A stretch of DNA of 64,000 nucleotides. Origin: Streptosporangium subroseum. GTDB taxonomy: Bacteria > Actinomycetota > Actinomycetes > Streptosporangiales > Streptosporangiaceae. Each line of letters opens with the position of its first letter. The stretch's first letter is position 1. This document shows positions 62,063 through 64,000 of this stretch, in pieces. Position numbers and translations under genes: made by a program. The stretch lies in contig NZ_FZOD01000053.1 of assembly GCF_900188345.1 (NCBI RefSeq), forward strand, positions 1-64,000, written 5' to 3'. Below the pieces are notes generated by a model that was given only the letters and a program-made list of their open reading frames with translations, was not told the DNA's origin and did not search any database.

Positions 62063-62227
62063 GGATGAAAAAGGTTCAGTGCAAGGCCCACAGGCGCGGC
62101 TCCCAGCGTCCGACTAAAGCACGGCCTGAATGACCAAGGAGAGACGACGTCAGCGAGCAACCACCCCGATTTTCAGGCCCGAACGGCCTCCTCCACCGGG
62201 GGGAGATTGGAGACTAAAGCGGGTATC

Positions 62228-62252
62228 GCATGTTCGAATCATGCCGGGGCAC
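62228..62252 (+). other. 3' tRNA fragment (probable attachment-site remnant)
   Basis: A perfect T arm: GCATG (62228-62232), loop TTCGAAT, CATGC (62240-62244), followed by CGGGGCA as 3' acceptor strand and discriminator C (62252). No matching 5' acceptor (TGCCCCG) or D arm lies upstream, so only the 3' part exists. Such fragments remain where integrative elements insert in tRNA genes; an integrase gene lies nearby. The amino-acid identity cannot be read. Confidence 0.6.
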
Positions 62253-62262
62253 TCTTCTGACC

Positions 62263-62294
62263 AGCGAAAACACCCAGTGACCTGGGCTTTCGCT
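62263..62294 (+). terminator. Terminator behind the tRNA fragment
   Basis: AGCGAAA (62263-62269) with TTTCGCT (62288-62294) and CCCAG (62273-62277) with CTGGG (62282-62286), followed by TTTTC. Usual position for a tRNA gene terminator. Confidence 0.7.
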
Positions 62295-62534
62295 TTTCAC
62301 TCCTCGACGGTCGCAGGCAGCTCGATGCCGCTGTAGGCAGCTGATGTCAGCGGCCACGGAGCATGCACGTGATCATCTTGATGGCGTCTGTGCAAGCCAA
62401 CCGGAAGTCCGAAGGCGTGCGAGTCGGCTGTGGCCCTTCCCTGCGATCGGCTGGCACTCCCCCCTGTCCCGTCCCAAGTCCGACCGTTACTTTGTCTTCG
62501 ACCAGCCGCGGTTACGGACAGAGCGAGGACGACG

Positions 62535-63134
62535 ATGGTCGAGGTAAACAGCGCTGACCTTGCATGGTTGGACGGAGACGAATCCGAGATTGACAGCACT
62601 CTTGGGCACGCGTGGAGTCTGACGTTCATCCGAGGAGTCGACGAAGTCGAGGCGCTCCGACGACTGGGCGCCCGCGAGAATGACATTCGCCCGTTCACGA
62701 GTAGCGAGTGTCCGCTACCTGAAGCTGTGCGTGCATGGCGATCCGGCGAGTGGACCGTAGTCATCGAAGCGGCCGCTATGCAACTGGTCAAAGCTGAGAT
62801 CATGGATGTCCTCTCTACAGGTACCGAAACAATCATGATCTTCAGTAACGTCAACGCCTGGAGCCGGTTCGAGTATTTGGTCGACGGCGAGGTGGTGACC
62901 TCTTTCGACCTGGCGAGCCCAGATTGGCGTGAGGGAAGTGATCCTGATCGCTTCGTTGAGATGATGCGTGATGCGGGATTTGATCCCGACGGTGGCCCGG
63001 ACGATGACGACATCGACTTTGACGAGTCCGACGATGCCGAGGGATCTCTGTTTCTTCTCACTGCGCGGCTGACGGGCGTCGTCCTGACCCGAGAGATCTT
63101 TAATGGTCCGCTCTTGGGCGCCATCGTGAAGTAA
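62535..63134 (+). CDS. DUF6461-type hypothetical protein
   Basis: 199 residues from the ATG at 62535 (MVEVNSADLAWLDGDESEID). The segments HAWSLTFIRGVDEVEALRRL and the acidic C-terminal part (DPDGGPDDDDIDFDESDDAE, then LFLLTARLTGVVLT) match actinomycete proteins of the DUF6461 family, common in accessory regions and often near toxin or phage genes. Function unknown. The frame opens earlier at 62430, but that part lacks family similarity. Confidence 0.65.
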   Translation: MVEVNSADLAWLDGDESEIDSTLGHAWSLTFIRGVDEVEALRRLGARENDIRPFTSSECPLPEAVRAWRSGEWTVVIEAAAMQLVKAEIMDVLSTGTETIMIFSNVNAWSRFEYLVDGEVVTSFDLASPDWREGSDPDRFVEMMRDAGFDPDGGPDDDDIDFDESDDAEGSLFLLTARLTGVVLTREIFNGPLLGAIVK

Positions 63135-63156
63135 AAAACCCACCAGACATGAAGAA

Positions 63157-63177
63157 GGCCCCGGACTCGCCGGGGCC
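63157..63177. terminator. Bidirectional terminator
   Basis: Perfect 8-base arms GGCCCCGG (63157-63164) and CCGGGGCC (63170-63177) around a 5-base loop, between the convergent DUF6461 gene and the integrase remnant. Confidence 0.75.
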
Positions 63178-63195
63178 CCTCGTGAGGGTTTCTGA

Positions 63196-63909
63196 TCACA
63201 CCTCCAGGGCTTTGGTGATCTGCCTGTTGGCACGATCTTGTTGACCTTCGATGCACTTGGCATAGACGCGGAGAAGAACGTCCACACCGTGCCCAGCACG
63301 CTGAGCTACCTCGGTTGGCGGGACCCCTGCGTTGAGCCAGAGCGAGACCGCGGCATGTCTCAGGTTGTACGGCCGGGCGGCCAGCGGTGAGGCCGCCTGT
63401 TCCGGAGTGAGCGCTATTTCTCTCGCGATCCGCCAGACCCCCGAGTAGGCCGAGGCGGAGAACGGCCGCCCGCCGGATGTGCGGAACAGCCTGCCATCGC
63501 CGGCGACGCCGTGTTTCTCGATGTGCTCGCGAAGGATTCGGACGAGACGAGGTGGGATAGGGATTTCCCTGGTGTCGTCGATGGCCCGGTGTTTGAGTCC
63601 CCGCGAGTCGTGGGTCTCCCTGGAGTCGGTCCATCGCTTGTTCGCCTGGGGGCGCGCCCTTTCCAGGACGATCAACCCCCAGCCCTCGGCAGGAAGGCCG
63701 CAGTTCTGCCGCCGCAACCCTGCCGCCTCTTCCGGTCGGAGAGCCGCGTAGTACATACAGGCGAACAGGGCGGCTAAACGAAGCCCTCGTGAGCGCCCCA
63801 CCTGCGTTACAGCGGCCAGAAGCGCCCGAGCCTGAACCGGGTTGACGACCGTACGAGGGTCGACCGATGCGGCGGCTTTCGGAGGCTTCCACTTGGTCAG
63901 CTTCAGCGG
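63196..63909 (-). pseudogene. 5'-truncated phage/AICE integrase
   Basis: Tyrosine integrase C-terminal part of the pSAM2/actinophage type: KWKPPKAAASVDPRTVVNP starts the preserved frame at 63909 directly after an in-frame TGA (63910-63912). The catalytic region follows: Arg box YYAALRPEEAAGLRRQ, HxxR-type YNLRHAAVSLWLNAGVPP, GHGVD and nucleophile-type RVYAKCIEGQ. The N-terminal arm- and core-binding domains expected upstream are absent, and frames there are unrelated. Together with the tRNA fragment it marks a decayed integrative element. Confidence 0.75.
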
Positions 63910-64000
63910 TCAGAGCACTAGAGACAGTACTGCGACGACACGGCCGAGAGGATGTCTTCGGCGCAACATGTTGAGCCGCCGAAGGGGAGAGCAGCGGCAT

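Larger units (their letters stand above)
61148..62081 (+). mobile_element. IS5-type insertion sequence
   Basis: 934-base element bounded by perfect 19-base inverted ends: 61148-61166 (CACTGAACCTTTTTCATCC) and 62063-62081. It contains one transposase gene at 61289-62062. No flanking target duplication is seen (left flank TGAC, right flank CAAG), which fits a deletion adjacent to the element or old decay. It cuts off the 5' part of the toxin gene. Confidence 0.88.

Noticed and set aside
62180..62252. Complete tRNA gene
   Set aside because: Only a T arm and 3' acceptor strand are found; no D arm, no matching 5' acceptor strand, and no anticodon stem pairs.
62297..64000. 567-codon minus-strand frame through the DUF6461 gene and integrase
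   Set aside because: It crosses a terminator and two genes with better evidence.

Overview
The window is high-GC chromosomal DNA of a filamentous actinomycete. Frequent GTG starts, leaderless promoters, many one-component regulators, a CBM2-linked rhamnogalacturonan lyase, an encapsulin/DyP pair and pSAM2-like integrase debris fit Streptosporangiales or a neighbouring order. The genus cannot be fixed from sequence alone. No complete rRNA or tRNA gene and no CRISPR array were seen.

Layout. 0-17.3 kb is accessory and recombinase-rich: a response regulator, two tyrosine recombinases, a serine recombinase fused in frame to an aminoglycoside-phosphotransferase-like domain beside perfect inverted repeats, a Tat-exported PHP/BNR protein, two AraC regulators, a DHFR-family gene with a broken relative, a gene-poor 1.6 kb stretch, and an RHH/PIN-like toxin-antitoxin pair. 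17.3-34 kb is more ordinary: LacI and AraC regulators, a NUDIX hydrolase, a three-gene ABC exporter operon, GNAT and SMR proteins, a radical SAM protein, an L,D-transpeptidase lipoprotein, RecD2, and a copper-amine-oxidase-like protein with an altered cofactor motif.

31.9-44.8 kb holds four loci scarred by deletion: a methyltransferase tail, a sigma-factor/hydrolase chimera, an internally deleted rhamnogalacturonan lyase, and a divergent regulator/aldo-keto reductase pair that lost both 5' ends. Between them are intact genes (TauE/SafE permease, serine hydrolase, msrA) and an operon for a DyP peroxidase with a C-terminal encapsulin-targeting peptide followed by the encapsulin shell.

44.8-54.8 kb: MOSC protein, MerR regulator with a 19-bp-spacer leaderless promoter, ABC exporter with an EXLDI protein and a repeated ATACGTAT palindrome, an arginase-GNAT fusion, and two divergent enzyme/regulator pairs (SDR/XRE and saccharopine-reductase-like/GlxA).

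54.9-64 kb is a mobile-element graveyard. Two intact genes and one broken gene encode coiled-coil proteins (the intact ones with an N-terminal Cys cluster), interleaved with a three-copy repeat of about 45 bp built from CGTCA/TGTCAG units. Then come a frameshifted small gene, a toxin-immunity pair (HINT domain plus C-terminal toxin), an IS5-type insertion sequence that truncates the toxin, a 3' tRNA fragment with a terminator (a likely attachment-site remnant), a DUF6461-type protein and a 5'-truncated integrase.

The most unusual items are the coiled-coil/repeat modules, the recombinase-phosphotransferase fusion with its inverted repeats, the toxin whose base composition changes at the HINT cleavage site, and the amine-oxidase-like protein.
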